From Acidobacteriaceae bacterium TAA 166 (GTDB lineage Bacteria > Acidobacteriota > Terriglobia > Terriglobales > Acidobacteriaceae): DNA of 64,000 nt. Shown here in pieces: positions 1-10,086 of this stretch (positions within the stretch are counted from its first letter, which is position 1; each line of letters starts with the position of its first letter). A program made the position numbers and the translations under genes. The stretch lies in assembly GCA_000421065.1 (NCBI GenBank), contig ATWD01000001.1:2534001-2598000 (forward strand), given 5' to 3'. Under the pieces are notes generated by a model. It was not told the DNA's origin and made no database searches. It saw only the letters and a program-made list of their open reading frames with translations.

Positions 1-160
1 GATCAGGCTGCCGCCCCGCATTGGCCGCACGCTCCGGCCGGGCCGCAGGTGCGGCTATCTCCTGAGATTTGTTATCAATTGGATTCTGGGGGGGCTGAGC
101 CGCGAGCCCACTGGCCAGAACCATCATGACACTTGCGATTGCAACCGAGCCTCTATTCAT
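1..160 (-). CDS. Secreted protein, N-terminal fragment (runs off left edge)
   Basis: An open frame of 53 codons starts at ATG 160-158 and is still open at base 1. The first residues (MNRGSVAIASVMMVLASGLAAQ) form a typical signal peptide with a likely signal peptidase I site after GLAAQ. A Gln/Pro- and then Ala/Arg-rich stretch follows, so the mature protein begins with low-complexity sequence. An AGGG lies about 8 nt before the ATG and a GGAAGG further upstream. It is divergent from the (p)ppGpp synthetase gene. Only the export signal can be read, so no function is assigned. Confidence 0.5.
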   Translation of the reverse strand, partial: MNRGSVAIASVMMVLASGLAAQPPQNPIDNKSQEIAAPAARPERAANAGRQPD

Positions 161-370
161 AGAGCACCCTGGTTCCTTCCAGCCCACCGATCGAATGGGC
201 GTCAAACCGGTTGGCTGAAAAAGTATACTCCTGGTTTACTTAATGCGTCTGGATAGGAAAAAGCTCCAATTTTCTAAAATCCCTAGACCTCGAGCTACTC
301 TCACTCATCGTAAATTGAGATGCAGAGAAGGGTCTCTTCCGAGGCTCTGGGAAACTGCCATAATACGGCC

Positions 371-376
371 TATAAT
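371..376 (+). promoter_or_regulatory. TATAAT -10 box of rsh, probably leaderless
   Basis: A perfect TATAAT ends 5 nt before the ATG at 382 and no Shine-Dalgarno lies between. Transcription starting at the usual distance would begin at or near the A of the ATG. No convincing -35 is seen. The leaderless interpretation is an inference. Confidence 0.4.
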
Positions 377-381
377 GACCT

Positions 382-2826
382 ATGGCAATCTCTAACCCGG
401 TCTCTCCGGAGGCCGGACCTGAGCCGGGCCCACCTAAAAAGCCCAAGGCGCAATCAGAGATTTTGGAGAGAAACGCGAGCGTCGAGCCCTCCAGGGCTCC
501 GCTGACGACGCCTTTCCCCGGTTCGGAGCCCTTGGCGTCTGGTTCAGGGCCCTCAGCCCTTAATTTAAACTCCTCCGCCGCGCACCTTCCCGGCCTCGCT
601 GCCAGCGATATTCACGCGATCGACGAAAAGTTCCAGAAGCTGCTCGACACGATTCACGAGAATCGCCCGGCGGACGATCTCGAGATCATTCGCAAGTCCT
701 GGGCCTTTTGCCTCCATCAGCACGAGGGGCAGAAACGAGCCTCGGGCGAGCCCTACGTCATCCATCCGCTCGAGGTCGGCCAGGTGCTCGCCGAGCTCAA
801 GATGGATTCGACCGCCATCGCCGCCGGCCTGCTGCACGATGCCGTCGAAGACACCGACGTCACCTCGGCCGAGATCGCCAAGCGCTTCGGCGAGCAGGTG
901 GCCCACATCGTCGAGGGCGTCACCAAGCTCGACAAGATCAAGTTCGCCAATCGCGAAGACCACCAGGCCGAGAACATCCGTAAGATGCTGCTGGCCATGG
1001 TCACCGACGTTCGCGTGGTCATCATCAAGCTGGCCGACCGCCTGCACAACATGCGCACGCTCGAGCACCTGAAGCCGGAAAAGCAGCAGAAGATCGCCCG
1101 CGAGACGCTGGAGATCTTCGCCCCGCTCGCCCATCGCCTGGGCATGGGCAAGCTGCGCGGCGAGCTCGAAGACCTAGCCTTCCGCTACACCGACGCCTTC
1201 GCCTACGAGCAGCTCTCGAACGAGGTGGAATCGTTGCGCGGAGCCGGCGAGGAGTTCCTCAAGAAGATAGTCGCCAGGCTCGAAGAGAAGCTGCGCGAGT
1301 TCCGCATCGAGGGCCGGGTGGAGTGGCGCATCAAGCGCCTCTACTCTATCCAGCAGAAGCTGCAGGATCAGAAGATTCCTGTCGACCAGGTCTACGACCT
1401 GCTCGCCGTGCGGGTGATTACGCATACGGTGCAGGATTGCTACGCTCTGCTGGGCCTTCTGCACTCCATCTGGCGCCCGGTGCCGGGCCGCATCAAGGAC
1501 TTCATCGCGATGCCCCGGCCCAATCTCTATCAGTCGCTGCATACGACGCTGATTGCCGAGGGCGGCCATCAGTTCGAGGTGCAGATCCGCACAGAGGACA
1601 TGCACCGCGTCGCCGAAGAGGGCATCGCAGCGCACTGGAAGTACAAGGCCGACGACAACGTCAGCGCCAAGGACGAGCAGCGCCTCGCCTGGGTTCGCCA
1701 GCTGATGGAGTGGCAGCGCGAGATGACCGACCCCAACGAGTTCATGTCGACGCTCAAGATCGACCTGTACCCGGAGGAGGTCTACACCTTCACCCCCAAG
1801 GGCAAGGTGGTGGTCCTGCCCAAGGACGCGAGCCCCATCGACTTCGCCTACGCCATCCATACCGAAGTGGGCAACACCACCATCGGGGCCAAGGTGAACG
1901 GCCGCATCGTCCCCCTGCGCACCAAGCTCAAAAACGGCGACATCGTCGAGATCAACACCCAGACAGGCCATAACCCCAGCCGTGACTGGCTGAGCTTCAC
2001 CAAAAGCTCCAAGGCTCGCAACAAGATCAAACACTGGCTCAATGAGCACCAGCGCCAGCGGGCGATCGAGATCGGCCGCAAGCTGCTCGACCGCGAGGCT
2101 CGCAAGTACAAGCTCGCGCTGAACAAGTACACCTCCGCCGACTACGACCACGTGGCCGTGGAGTATGGACTGACCAGCGAGGCCGAGCTGCTGGCCGGGG
2201 TCGGCTTCGGCAAATACTCCTCCCGGCAGGTGCTTAACAAGCTCGAGCCCGGATCGACCATGACCACCGAGCCCGCAGCCGCCGAGCCGGGCGTGATCGG
2301 CAACACCCTCGGCCAGATGTCCGATGCCGTCAAGCGCGTCTTCTTCGGCAAGGGTTCGGACTCGCTCCAGGTCGAAGGGCAGGACGATCTTCTAGTCTAC
2401 CGGGCGCGATGTTGCAACCCCATCCGCGGAGAGGAGATCATCGGCTACGTCACGCGCGGCAAGGGCGTAGCGGTCCACGCCAGAAGCTGTCCCAACGTCC
2501 AGAACCTGCTCTACGAGTCCGACCGCCGCATCCAGGTGGAGTGGTCTCCCATGCCCACCGAGACCGGCACCGCCAAGGCCCAGACCTATCCCGTGAAGCT
2601 TATTGTCCTCTGCGAGGACCGCACCGGCATGCTGAAGGAGTTCACGGCCATCATCTCGGACGACGGAACCAACATCCGCAGTGTGGACACCAAGCCTCTT
2701 CCAGACGCGATGGCCACGGTGGACTTTGTGGTCGAGACGGTGGATGTGAGGCACCTGAACCGCCTGGTCGAGCGTCTGCGGCGCGTTCCCGGCGTCCGCG
2801 AAGTCCAACGGGTACAGAAGATATAG
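382..2826 (+). CDS. rsh: Bifunctional (p)ppGpp synthetase/hydrolase (RSH)
   Basis: This 814-aa RelA/SpoT homologue makes and degrades the stringent-response alarmone (p)ppGpp in the cytosol. Domains in order are a Pro-rich extension of about 75 residues, an HD hydrolase domain with His152-Asp153 in LLHDAVED, and a synthetase domain containing RIKD at about 370-373. The next are a TGS domain ([10 protein letters not shown]), a Cys/His zinc-finger-like segment ([10 protein letters not shown]) and a C-terminal ACT domain. An intact HD pair together with RxKD, rather than the ExDD of monofunctional RelA, is the signature of bifunctional enzymes. The PNGYQSLH motif reads PNLYQSLH here. The start at ATG 382 is favoured because no other Met occurs for about 140 residues. 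The N-terminal extension is longer than usual and its role is unknown. purL follows 59 nt downstream. Confidence 0.95.
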   Translation: MAISNPVSPEAGPEPGPPKKPKAQSEILERNASVEPSRAPLTTPFPGSEPLASGSGPSALNLNSSAAHLPGLAASDIHAIDEKFQKLLDTIHENRPADDLEIIRKSWAFCLHQHEGQKRASGEPYVIHPLEVGQVLAELKMDSTAIAAGLLHDAVEDTDVTSAEIAKRFGEQVAHIVEGVTKLDKIKFANREDHQAENIRKMLLAMVTDVRVVIIKLADRLHNMRTLEHLKPEKQQKIARETLEIFAPLAHRLGMGKLRGELEDLAFRYTDAFAYEQLSNEVESLRGAGEEFLKKIVARLEEKLREFRIEGRVEWRIKRLYSIQQKLQDQKIPVDQVYDLLAVRVITHTVQDCYALLGLLHSIWRPVPGRIKDFIAMPRPNLYQSLHTTLIAEGGHQFEVQIRTEDMHRVAEEGIAAHWKYKADDNVSAKDEQRLAWVRQLMEWQREMTDPNEFMSTLKIDLYPEEVYTFTPKGKVVVLPKDASPIDFAYAIHTEVGNTTIGAKVNGRIVPLRTKLKNGDIVEINTQTGHNPSRDWLSFTKSSKARNKIKHWLNEHQRQRAIEIGRKLLDREARKYKLALNKYTSADYDHVAVEYGLTSEAELLAGVGFGKYSSRQVLNKLEPGSTMTTEPAAAEPGVIGNTLGQMSDAVKRVFFGKGSDSLQVEGQDDLLVYRARCCNPIRGEEIIGYVTRGKGVAVHARSCPNVQNLLYESDRRIQVEWSPMPTETGTAKAQTYPVKLIVLCEDRTGMLKEFTAIISDDGTNIRSVDTKPLPDAMATVDFVVETVDVRHLNRLVERLRRVPGVREVQRVQKI

Positions 2827-2827
2827 G

Positions 2828-2855
2828 CGCTGCCGCGCGGGCCCACTGCCTTTCC
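2828..2855 (+). repeat. Dispersed palindrome family, b-end arm only
   Basis: This single arm (GCGCTGCCGCGCGGGCCCACTGC) sits between rsh and purL. It matches the outer b-end of the full elements at 19741, 36050 and 42545. Confidence 0.6.
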
Positions 2856-2865
2856 AGAAGTCACG

Positions 2866-2871
2866 TACAAT
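2866..2871 (+). promoter_or_regulatory. Candidate -10 box of purL
   Basis: TACAAT lies 14 nt before the purL ATG, which implies a very short leader of about 7 nt. No good -35 or Shine-Dalgarno is visible. If it is used, purL can be transcribed independently of rsh. Confidence 0.3.
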
Positions 2872-2885
2872 TAACCTTGCGAGCC

Positions 2886-5321
2886 ATGGCCAAATTGCAA
2901 GCGGAACACCCTACGGCGGTACCTTCCCCAGCGACCATCACCCCGGAGCTGTTAAAGCAGCACAGCATCACCCCGGACGAATACAAGCGGATCGAAGAGG
3001 CGCTTGGCCGCACTCCCAGCCTGACTGAGCTGGGAATTTTTTCGGTCATGTGGTCGGAGCACTGCTCCTACAAGTCCTCGCGGGTTCACCTGAAGCGCCT
3101 GCCCACCAAGGGCGAGCGCACCTCCGGCCCCGGAAGCGTGGTGCAAGGACCGGGTGAGAACGCCGGCATCATTGACGTGGGCGACGGCTGGGCCTGCGCC
3201 TTCAAGATCGAGAGCCACAACCATCCCAGCTACATCGAGCCTTATCAGGGCGCGGCTACTGGCGTCGGCGGCATCCTGCGCGACATCTTCACCATGAACG
3301 CGCGTCCGCTGGCCGTGATGGATTCGCTGCGCTTCGGTCCTCTGGACGAGACCGAGCCGGATGAGGCTCTGCGGCGCAAGAATCACCAGGTCGTCACTGG
3401 CGTGGTTCACGGCGTCGCGGGATACGGCAACTGCTTCGGCGTTCCCAACCTGGGCGGGGAGACTCGCTTCGAGCCTTGTTACTCGGGCAATCCGCTGGTG
3501 AACGCCTTTGCGCTCGGTCTGGTGAAGAAGGATGAGATTTTTTATGCCAAGGCCGTGGGCGTGGGCAATCCCGTGATCTACGTCGGAGCCAAGACCGGCC
3601 GCGACGGCATCCACGGCGCGACGATGGCCTCCGAAGAGTTCACCGAGGGTTCAGAGCAGAAGCGCCCCAACGTCCAGATGGGCGATCCTTTTCTCGAGAA
3701 GCTTCTGCTTGAAGCCTGCATCGAGGCGATGGCGACCGGCGCTGTGCTGGGCATTCAGGACATGGGCGCGGCCGGCTTGACCTGCTCCACCTGCGAGATG
3801 GGAGCGCGCGGCGGCCTCGGCCTCACCGTCGAGCTCGACCGCGTACCGCAGCGCGAGACCGGCATGACCAGCTACGAGATCATGCTGTCGGAGTCGCAGG
3901 AGCGGATGCTGCTGGTGGCCGACAAGGAGCGCGCAATCGAGGTACTCGACGTCTTCTCGAAGTGGGGACTGGATGCCTCGATTGTAGGCGAGGTCACCGC
4001 CGAGCCGCGCATGAGGATCACGCAGGGCGGCGTGCTGATGGCCGACATTCCCAACCAGTCGCTGACGGATGACGCTCCGGTCTACCACCGTCCCGTGGGC
4101 GAGTGGAAGGCTCCGGTGCCGCTCGATCCTCCGGCCCATGTGCTCGAAGAGCTGAAGAAGCCGCGCGACTACACTGCCGACCTCAAGAAGCTTCTGGCCA
4201 GTGCGAACATCTGCGACAAGCGCTGGGTGTTTGAGCAGTACGACTCGATGGTGCAGACCAACACCGTGCAGGGCCCCGGCGGCGAGGCTGGGGTGATGCG
4301 CATCAAGGGCACGGGCGCGAAGGGCTCGGTGCTGTCGCCGACGGAAGACACCGAGAAGCCTTATGCGGCGCATGAGCGCGGTCTTGCGATGGCTCTGGCC
4401 GGCAATGGCCGCTGGACGTATCTCGACCCGAAGCTTGGTGCGATGCACGCGGTTGCCGAGGCGGCCCGCAAGGTCGCCTGTACCGGCGCCACTCCGGTGG
4501 CAGCGACGAACTGTTTGAACTTTGGGAATCCTGAGAAGCCGGAGATTATGGCGCAGCTTTCGGCGGCCATCGATGGTATTTCTGAGGCTTGTACTGCGCT
4601 TGGGACACCGATCACCGGAGGCAACGTCTCACTCTACAACGAGACGAAGGGCGTGGGGATTTATCCGACCCCGGTTCTGGGGATTGTTGGAATTATTGAT
4701 GATGTGACGAAGGCTGTGCCTGCGGCGTTCCAGAAGGCTGGCGATAGCGTTCTTCTGCTGACATTGCCTGTCGGTACAACTGGCACGCATCCGTTTCGTG
4801 AGTTTGGTTCTTCGGAGTTTTCTAAAACAATTTTGAATTCTTTGTGGGGAACTCCACCTTCTTTGCAGCTTCTGGAAGAAAAAGAGTTGCACAATGCACT
4901 TCGGGGATTGTCTGAGGCGAACTTGCTTCACTCCGCATGTGACATATCTGATGGTGGATTAGCAGTTGCGCTTGCCAAAGCATGTATCCCAAACAATATC
5001 GGTGTTTGGATTAACAACTTGCATGGTGAGTCGCCTGAAGCCAAGGTGCGGGAATTATTTGGCGAGGATAGTTCGCTCGCCTTGATTTCATGTGCTCCTG
5101 AAGATGTTCAGAAGATCAAAGACATAGTGGATAACTATGGTTTTGTTTTCCCATTGGATATAGGTGTGACAGTTACTGCCGATGGTATCGATCACGACCC
5201 CGATTTTGAGATTAGTTTTAGTGGACAAGCCCCGGTAGTACAGACGTATGTGTCCGAACTACATAGCGTATTTTCAGACGCACTCGAATCCCAACTGGCC
5301 GATGAGGTGGTGACGGCATGA
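2886..5321 (+). CDS. purL: Phosphoribosylformylglycinamidine synthase II (small PurL)
   Basis: PurL amidates FGAR to FGAM with ATP in de novo purine synthesis. The 811-aa product has the N-terminal [10 protein letters not shown] motif (His at about 59), [20 protein letters not shown], and the C-terminal [12 protein letters not shown]. It has no glutaminase domain, so it is the Bacillus-type small subunit that needs PurQ and PurS, neither of which is in this window. ATG 2886 is the start because everything upstream in this frame overlaps rsh, and homology to the family begins just after it. The stop overlaps the purF start (ATGA), implying translational coupling. The last ~500 nt are much more AT-rich than the rest: 33-37% GC in sampled 60-nt blocks, against 63% at the start of purF. 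Confidence 0.95.
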   Translation: MAKLQAEHPTAVPSPATITPELLKQHSITPDEYKRIEEALGRTPSLTELGIFSVMWSEHCSYKSSRVHLKRLPTKGERTSGPGSVVQGPGENAGIIDVGDGWACAFKIESHNHPSYIEPYQGAATGVGGILRDIFTMNARPLAVMDSLRFGPLDETEPDEALRRKNHQVVTGVVHGVAGYGNCFGVPNLGGETRFEPCYSGNPLVNAFALGLVKKDEIFYAKAVGVGNPVIYVGAKTGRDGIHGATMASEEFTEGSEQKRPNVQMGDPFLEKLLLEACIEAMATGAVLGIQDMGAAGLTCSTCEMGARGGLGLTVELDRVPQRETGMTSYEIMLSESQERMLLVADKERAIEVLDVFSKWGLDASIVGEVTAEPRMRITQGGVLMADIPNQSLTDDAPVYHRPVGEWKAPVPLDPPAHVLEELKKPRDYTADLKKLLASANICDKRWVFEQYDSMVQTNTVQGPGGEAGVMRIKGTGAKGSVLSPTEDTEKPYAAHERGLAMALAGNGRWTYLDPKLGAMHAVAEAARKVACTGATPVAATNCLNFGNPEKPEIMAQLSAAIDGISEACTALGTPITGGNVSLYNETKGVGIYPTPVLGIVGIIDDVTKAVPAAFQKAGDSVLLLTLPVGTTGTHPFREFGSSEFSKTILNSLWGTPPSLQLLEEKELHNALRGLSEANLLHSACDISDGGLAVALAKACIPNNIGVWINNLHGESPEAKVRELFGEDSSLALISCAPEDVQKIKDIVDNYGFVFPLDIGVTVTADGIDHDPDFEISFSGQAPVVQTYVSELHSVFSDALESQLADEVVTA

Positions 5322-6823
5322 ACAGCAAAATCACCGCTCTTGAAGACGACGTAATGGAAGACATGCAGGACGACGCGACCCCGTTCGACAAGCTGCGCGA
5401 AGAGTGCGGCGTGATGGCTATCTACAACCACGCTGACGCCGCGCGCATGACCTACTGGGGGCTGTACTCGCTCCAGCATCGCGGGCAGGAGTCGGCGGGC
5501 ATCGCCTCGGCCGATGGCCAGCAGGTGAACGACATCAAGGGCATGGGGCTGGTCTCGGAGATCTTTACCGATGACGTTCTGGCCAAGCTTCCCGGCCACA
5601 TGGCCATCGGGCATACACGCTACTCGACCACGGGCGACTCGGCGCTCTTGAATGCGCAGCCCATCTCGGTCGAGAGCACCCGCGGCCTGATCGCGATTGC
5701 GCACAACGGCAACCTGGTCAACCTGGGCAACTCCCGCGAACGGCTGGAGCGCGATGGCGCGGTCTTTCAGACCACCTCGGACTCCGAGATCATCATTCAG
5801 CTGATCGCGCACTCGAAGGCCACCACGCTGGTGGACTGCATCGCCGACTCGCTCTCGCAGGTCGAGGGCGCGTTTTCGATCGTGATGATGACGCGTAACC
5901 GCATCTTCGCCGCGCGCGATCCCCACGGCTTGCGGCCGCTCTCGATGGGGCGCATCTCCGGAACCAATGGCGCTCCCGACACCTTCGTTTTTGCCTCCGA
6001 GACCTGCGCGTTCGATCTTCTGCACGCCAAGTACGAGCGCGACGTCGAGCCTGGCGAGCTGGTGATGGTGTCGGAGGACGGCGTGACCTCGCGCCACTTC
6101 GCCAAGACGTCCGTCCCACAGGCCAGCTGCGTCTTCGAGCACGTTTACTTTGCGCGGCCTGATTCGCGCATCTATGGCCGCTGGGTGCAGAAGAGCCGCG
6201 AGGAGATGGGCCGCCAGCTGGCGCGCGAGTCGCATGTGGAGGCCGACCTCGTCGTTCCGGTGCCGGACTCGGGCGTGACCGCGGCGCTGGGCTATGCGGC
6301 GGAGTCGGGCATTCCGTTCAACCTGGGCCTGATTCGCAATCACTATGTGGGCCGCACCTTCATCCAGCCGGAGCAGCGCGTCCGCGACTTCGGCGTACGG
6401 ATGAAGCTGAATCCCGTCCGTTCGCTGCTCGAGGGCAAGCGCGTCATCCTGATCGACGACTCGATCATTCGCGGAACCACCTCCCGCAAGATCGTCCGCA
6501 TGGTGCGCGCGGCCGGCGCGACCGAGGTCCATCTGCGCATCTCCTGCCCGCCGACCATCTCACCCTGCTTCTACGGCGTGGATACGCCGAGCAAGAAGGA
6601 CCTGATCGCGGCGAATCACTCGATCGCGGAGATCTGTGAGTTTATCGAGGCCGATTCGCTGGCCTATCTCTCGCTGGTCGGCCTGACCCACGCCTGCACG
6701 AAGGGCGAGCCGGCCGATGGCCTCTCCCCAGGGGACTTCTGCACCGCCTGTTACACCGGCGACTATCCCACTCAGTGGGTCGATGTCTCGGAGATTCTTC
6801 CCGCCACCACTAGCGTTGGCTAA
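5318..6823 (+). CDS. purF: Amidophosphoribosyltransferase
   Basis: PurF catalyses the committed purine step, PRPP plus glutamine to phosphoribosylamine. The 501-aa protein carries a 29-residue propeptide before the nucleophile Cys30 ([10 protein letters not shown]), so it should need N-terminal processing. The PRPP-binding loop [13 protein letters not shown] lies at about 376-388. Cysteines at [15 protein letters not shown] (Cys271), SCPPTISPC and [12 protein letters not shown] match the [4Fe-4S]-binding Bacillus type. The gene overlaps purL by 4 nt and returns to normal high-GC codon use immediately after it. Confidence 0.95.
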   Translation: MNSKITALEDDVMEDMQDDATPFDKLREECGVMAIYNHADAARMTYWGLYSLQHRGQESAGIASADGQQVNDIKGMGLVSEIFTDDVLAKLPGHMAIGHTRYSTTGDSALLNAQPISVESTRGLIAIAHNGNLVNLGNSRERLERDGAVFQTTSDSEIIIQLIAHSKATTLVDCIADSLSQVEGAFSIVMMTRNRIFAARDPHGLRPLSMGRISGTNGAPDTFVFASETCAFDLLHAKYERDVEPGELVMVSEDGVTSRHFAKTSVPQASCVFEHVYFARPDSRIYGRWVQKSREEMGRQLARESHVEADLVVPVPDSGVTAALGYAAESGIPFNLGLIRNHYVGRTFIQPEQRVRDFGVRMKLNPVRSLLEGKRVILIDDSIIRGTTSRKIVRMVRAAGATEVHLRISCPPTISPCFYGVDTPSKKDLIAANHSIAEICEFIEADSLAYLSLVGLTHACTKGEPADGLSPGDFCTACYTGDYPTQWVDVSEILPATTSVG

Positions 6824-6860
6824 TTCAAGACGATGGCCTTCCGGCCGGGCCACTACGCAT
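6824..6860 (+). repeat. Dispersed palindrome family, a-end arm only
   Basis: The arm (TTCAAGACGATGGCC, then a CCGGCCGGGCC core) directly follows the purF stop codon. It matches the a-end of the full elements, with a deletion of one C in GGGCCCAC. Confidence 0.55.
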
Positions 6861-6877
6861 GACGCCGCGCGACAACG

Positions 6878-7036
6878 CTAACTCAACCTGATGTCGTTCG
6901 GGTAATCAAAGTTCACCTTCAGGCTCTCGAAGACCGGAAGCTTGGTCTCGTCCTGGTCGAGCAGCGCCAGCCGGATGCCCTGCGCCCGCGCCTGCGAGAG
7001 CAGCTTCGGCCGTCGATGCTGCCCTTCGTGCTCCGG
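6878..7036 (-). pseudogene. In-frame coding-like tail downstream of the VOC gene stop
   Basis: After the TAG at 7039-7037 that ends the VOC gene, the same minus-strand frame continues for 52 sense codons to a TAG at 6880-6878. The translation is protein-like (it contains LALLDQDETKLPVF and NFDYPNDIRLS) with normal host codon choice. No ATG, GTG or TTG near its beginning could start a separate gene. It could be the former C-terminus of the VOC protein cut off by a nonsense mutation, or the remnant of another gene fused by deletion. I do not recognise its family. Confidence 0.35.
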
Positions 7037-7930
7037 CTAGCGGCTTTCCTGCTCTGTCGGGTGCCTGGCGGTGAACTCCGAGCAGCAGGGCTTGCCCGCG
7101 GCATCGAACTCCATGAACTCCGCCCGCGTCAGGTCCGGATCATAAAGGTTCAACTGCACCTTGCCGTCGCGTCCCATCTGCGACTTGGTGCAGTTCGGCC
7201 CCTCGCAGTGGTTTCGCTCCAGCGCCGCGATGGCGTCGCTCATGTGCTCCACGCCCAGTGAGAAGTGGTCGTTCACGCCATACTGTCGCTGCGTGGGAGG
7301 AGACGGGACGTTGAGCATGTACTCCAGCCAGTCCGATCCATCCGGAACCTGCTGGCTCACCCAATCGGTCTTGTCGTCGGCATGACCGCCGTGCCAGTAG
7401 GGACGGAAGCCGAGAAGGTTGCGATAGAAGTCGTTCTCCAGGTCCTGGTCCTTCACAACGAATCCGGCGTGGATGATCCGGTGCGAGGTCGCCGTCGCCG
7501 GAATTGGCTTGGCGATCGCCGGTCCTTTGGTCTGCTGAACGAAGTAGATCAGATTGCCCTCGGGGTCGCGCACGCTGAAGCGTCCCTTGCGCAGCGGCTC
7601 GACGATCTTGACTGCATGCGCCTGCAGATAGCGCTCCAGCCCTTTGGCATCGCGGGTGGTAAAGCCGACGGCGGCCAGGCGCGGCCCAGGCGCGAGCGAG
7701 GGCAGAGCCGTCACCTCCAGCCACTGCGCGCCGTTGACGGGATAGCGCGTGATGTCTCCGGCCTTATCGGGAGCGAAGCCCAGCGTCTTACCGTAGAAGT
7801 TCGCGGAGGCCTCAGGCTGCGCCGTAAAGACGCGCACGAAGGCGATCCCGGTGATCGCGGGTCGTTGCCGCTGCGCCATCACAGGCACCGCGGTGGCGAG
7901 TAGAAGCAGAATTCTCCAGGCTGTTCTCAT
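7037..7930 (-). CDS. Secreted VOC (glyoxalase/bleomycin-resistance fold) protein
   Basis: The 297-aa protein begins with a signal peptide (MRTAWRILLLLATAVPVMAQ) followed by two vicinal-oxygen-chelate modules. The first spans roughly residues 25-125 (FVRVFTAQPEASANFYGKTLG to DPEGNLIYFVQ). The second spans roughly 140-280 (IHAGFVVKDQDLENDFYRNLLGF to NLYDPDLTRAEFMEF). The substrate cannot be predicted, since VOC proteins include dioxygenases, isomerases and binding proteins. It follows the DinB-like gene by 33 nt on the same strand, suggesting an operon. The C-terminus ends at a TAG but the frame stays open beyond it (see the adjoining entry), so it may be truncated. Confidence 0.75.
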   Translation of the reverse strand: MRTAWRILLLLATAVPVMAQRQRPAITGIAFVRVFTAQPEASANFYGKTLGFAPDKAGDITRYPVNGAQWLEVTALPSLAPGPRLAAVGFTTRDAKGLERYLQAHAVKIVEPLRKGRFSVRDPEGNLIYFVQQTKGPAIAKPIPATATSHRIIHAGFVVKDQDLENDFYRNLLGFRPYWHGGHADDKTDWVSQQVPDGSDWLEYMLNVPSPPTQRQYGVNDHFSLGVEHMSDAIAALERNHCEGPNCTKSQMGRDGKVQLNLYDPDLTRAEFMEFDAAGKPCCSEFTARHPTEQESR

Positions 7931-7963
7931 CGAGGGCCAATCTACCGGCCTCCCGGAGCGAAG

Positions 7964-8467
7964 TCAACGCTGCGGTGCGCGGGTCGCTTCCATGAACAGG
8001 TAATCGCCCGGCCGGTCGGCCTTGTATCCATGCGGACGCACCAGAGTGCCGAGCTGAGCGTAGTGGCGCACGCTGTGGAAGCAGGCATGAAAGAGAATCG
8101 TCTCGCGGGAGGCCCGCAGACTACCGCCGGTGCGGGTCTGGAACTCGACGGGCGTGACCCAATCGGTCTCGCTCTCGAGCGCCTGCCGGTACAGCTTCAT
8201 CGCACGGTCATGCGTGGCATAAATCGCATCGGCGGAGTCAAAGGGAATCTCGGCGTAGCTGGTCTCCGGTAGGCCAAGGATTCTCTGGGCGTAGCGAAGC
8301 TCGACCGCCACGATGTGCTGTAGCAGCTCGCCCACGTTATGGGTGTTGTTGATGTCGCAGGGCAGCGCTAGCATCTGCGGGTTTGCGCCGATCAGACGAT
8401 GCCAGCTCTCGCTAGTAGCCTCAACCCAGGCCAGCGCCTGTCGGGCCGTCAGTATGGGTTCATCCAT
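7964..8467 (-). CDS. DinB-like (DinB_2/YfiT superfamily) protein
   Basis: This 167-aa helical protein matches the DinB superfamily: a first His in LLQHIVAVELRYAQ and later HACFHSVRHYAQLGTLVR. Such His residues form a metal-binding triad in a four-helix bundle. Many members are damage-inducible or act as thiol-dependent transferases, and the specific role here is unknown. The start at ATG 8467 is set by an excellent Shine-Dalgarno (GGGAGGA) 6-7 nt upstream. The open frame extends further upstream, but that part merely reads through a copy of the dispersed palindrome. Confidence 0.75.
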   Translation of the reverse strand: MDEPILTARQALAWVEATSESWHRLIGANPQMLALPCDINNTHNVGELLQHIVAVELRYAQRILGLPETSYAEIPFDSADAIYATHDRAMKLYRQALESETDWVTPVEFQTRTGGSLRASRETILFHACFHSVRHYAQLGTLVRPHGYKADRPGDYLFMEATRAPQR

Positions 8468-8492
8468 GCTCTTCCTCCCCGTGTTGTATTGC

Positions 8493-8627
8493 CTATGGCC
8501 TGCCGGCCGGGCCCACTGCGCGTGGAGCGCACCCTTCGTGACGTGTATACCGGCTTTGCCGTGGGCCTCCCGCTGGTCAGCGCAAAGATCTTTCAAGTGG
8601 CCAACGGGAGCCTCGCGCCGAACCGGG
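8493..8627 (+). repeat. Dispersed palindrome family, half element (a-end plus centre)
   Basis: The a-end (TGGCCTGCCGGCCGGGCCC), the CTTCGTGACG block and the central inverted pair (CCTCCCGCTGGTC... CCAACGGGAGCC) are present. The expected second outer arm is missing and replaced by GC-rich sequence. It lies between purD and the DinB-like gene. Confidence 0.7.
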
Positions 8628-8663
8628 GCCCCCGGCGAGCTTGCTCCCTGGGGTGGAGAAGGC

Positions 8664-9947
8664 TCACTCGCCGTCTGCGTAGTACTGCAGGGCGCGATGC
8701 CCGATATCGCGGCGATATTGCATGCCTTCGAAGGAGATCGTCTTCAGCCGCGCATAGATCCGATCCAGCGCGTCACGCAGGTTATCGGCTTCGGCCGTCA
8801 CCGCGAGCACACGGCCGCCAGCGGTTACCAGTTGGCCATCCTTCACCGCGGTTCCCGCATGAAAGATCACGACGCCGTCGTCACTCGGCGTCTCCAGCCC
8901 CGAGATGGCTTTCCCCGAGGCGTATTTGCTGGGATAACCACCACTGGCCGCGATCACCGTGGCACTGGCCCCTGGCTTCAGCCGAATGGTAAGCTCATTC
9001 GCGGTGCCGTCGATCGCCGCATGGAACAGGTCGAGAAGGTCCGTCTCCAGCCGCAGCACAATGGCCTCGGTCTCCGGATCGCCCCAGCGCGTATTGAACT
9101 CGAGCACCATCGGCCCACGCGGGCTCATCATCAGGCCGATGAAGAGAATCCCTTTGAACGGTGTGCCCTCGGAGGTCATTCCGTCCACGACCTTCTGGGC
9201 GACGTTGTGCAGAATCCACTGCTGCATCGCCGGGGTCAGCAGCCCATCGGTCGAATAGGCTCCCATGCCGCCGGTGTTGGGGCCGGTATCTCCCTCGCCC
9301 ACGCGCTTATGATCCTGCGCAGCGGCGATGGCGACGGCGTGCCTTCCATCGCAGAGAGCAAAGAAGGAGACCTCCTCGCCGGTGAGAAACTCCTCGAGCA
9401 CGACCTCCGCCTCGACGTCTCCCAGCAGAACGCCCGAGAACATCTCGGCGGCAGTTCGTTCTGCATCGAGATGCGTCTCGCAGATGACAACTCCCTTGCC
9501 CGCAGCTAATCCCGATGCCTTGACCACCACCGGCACGGAGAAGCGAGGCAGCGCCTCACGCACCTGATCGAGCGTCGTACAAAGCGCATATTCGGCGGTT
9601 GGAATAGCATGGCGTTGCATGAAGGCCTTCGCAAACGCCTTGCTTGACTCGAGCTGAGCCGCTTCCATGGTAGGACCGAAGACGCGAAATCCGAGTGCCT
9701 CGAGGGCATTCACCAGGCCCAGCGCCAGGGGGACCTCCGGGCCGATTATGGTGAGGTCAGGTCGCTCGATCGCGACCAGATTGACCATGGCTTCCAGATG
9801 GTTGACATCGACCGGAAGGCAGCGAGCGAGCCCGCCCATCCCTCCATTGCCCGGAGCGGCGACGATCTCGGTCACTGAGGAAGATCTGCGCAGCCCCCAA
9901 ATCAGGGCGTGTTCGCGCCCGCCTCCACCGATTACCAGAACCTTCAT
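8664..9947 (-). CDS. purD: Phosphoribosylamine-glycine ligase (GARS)
   Basis: PurD joins phosphoribosylamine to glycine using ATP, the second purine step. The 427-aa length is standard. The N-terminus has the family motif MKVLVIGGGGREHALIW, then PGNGGM and IGPEVPLALG. The ATP-grasp part includes VVKASGLAAGKGV, TGEEVSFFALCDG, NTGGMGAYS and EFNTRWGDPE. It lies alone on the minus strand between a dispersed repeat and the WxPGYW protein, about 2 kb from purF, so purine genes are clustered only loosely. The Shine-Dalgarno is weak. Confidence 0.96.
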   Translation of the reverse strand: MKVLVIGGGGREHALIWGLRRSSSVTEIVAAPGNGGMGGLARCLPVDVNHLEAMVNLVAIERPDLTIIGPEVPLALGLVNALEALGFRVFGPTMEAAQLESSKAFAKAFMQRHAIPTAEYALCTTLDQVREALPRFSVPVVVKASGLAAGKGVVICETHLDAERTAAEMFSGVLLGDVEAEVVLEEFLTGEEVSFFALCDGRHAVAIAAAQDHKRVGEGDTGPNTGGMGAYSTDGLLTPAMQQWILHNVAQKVVDGMTSEGTPFKGILFIGLMMSPRGPMVLEFNTRWGDPETEAIVLRLETDLLDLFHAAIDGTANELTIRLKPGASATVIAASGGYPSKYASGKAISGLETPSDDGVVIFHAGTAVKDGQLVTAGGRVLAVTAEADNLRDALDRIYARLKTISFEGMQYRRDIGHRALQYYADGE

Positions 9948-10030
9948 CTGTCTTGCCTGTGCTCTCTAATTTTTTGGATATCGCCTCTTCGAGGCTAGGG
10001 GTGGCGGGAGGTGAAGTCAAACGGAAGGCC

Positions 10031-10059
10031 AAAAGAAAGGGCTGCCTTTTTGGCAGCCC
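10031..10059 (-). terminator. Intrinsic terminator of the WxPGYW gene
   Basis: A perfect 8-bp stem GGGCTGCC/GGCAGCCC with a 5-nt loop is followed, on the minus strand, by a T-rich run (TTTCTTTT). It lies 28 nt past the stop codon at 10087. Confidence 0.85.
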
Positions 10060-10086
10060 TCCTGAAGGAGTGGTTCGAGGAGACGG

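Noticed and set aside
2409..2885. N-terminal extension of PurL
   Set aside because: It overlaps the rsh 3' end in another frame and is not similar to PurL; ATG 2886 starts the family region.
5192..6532. 446-codon antisense frame across purL-purF
   Set aside because: Its composition is biased (Arg/Asp/Val/Ala-rich) and has no motif. It lies entirely opposite purF and the purL end.
8468..8596. N-terminal extension of the DinB-like protein
   Set aside because: It only translates the dispersed palindrome, and ATG 8467 has a strong Shine-Dalgarno.
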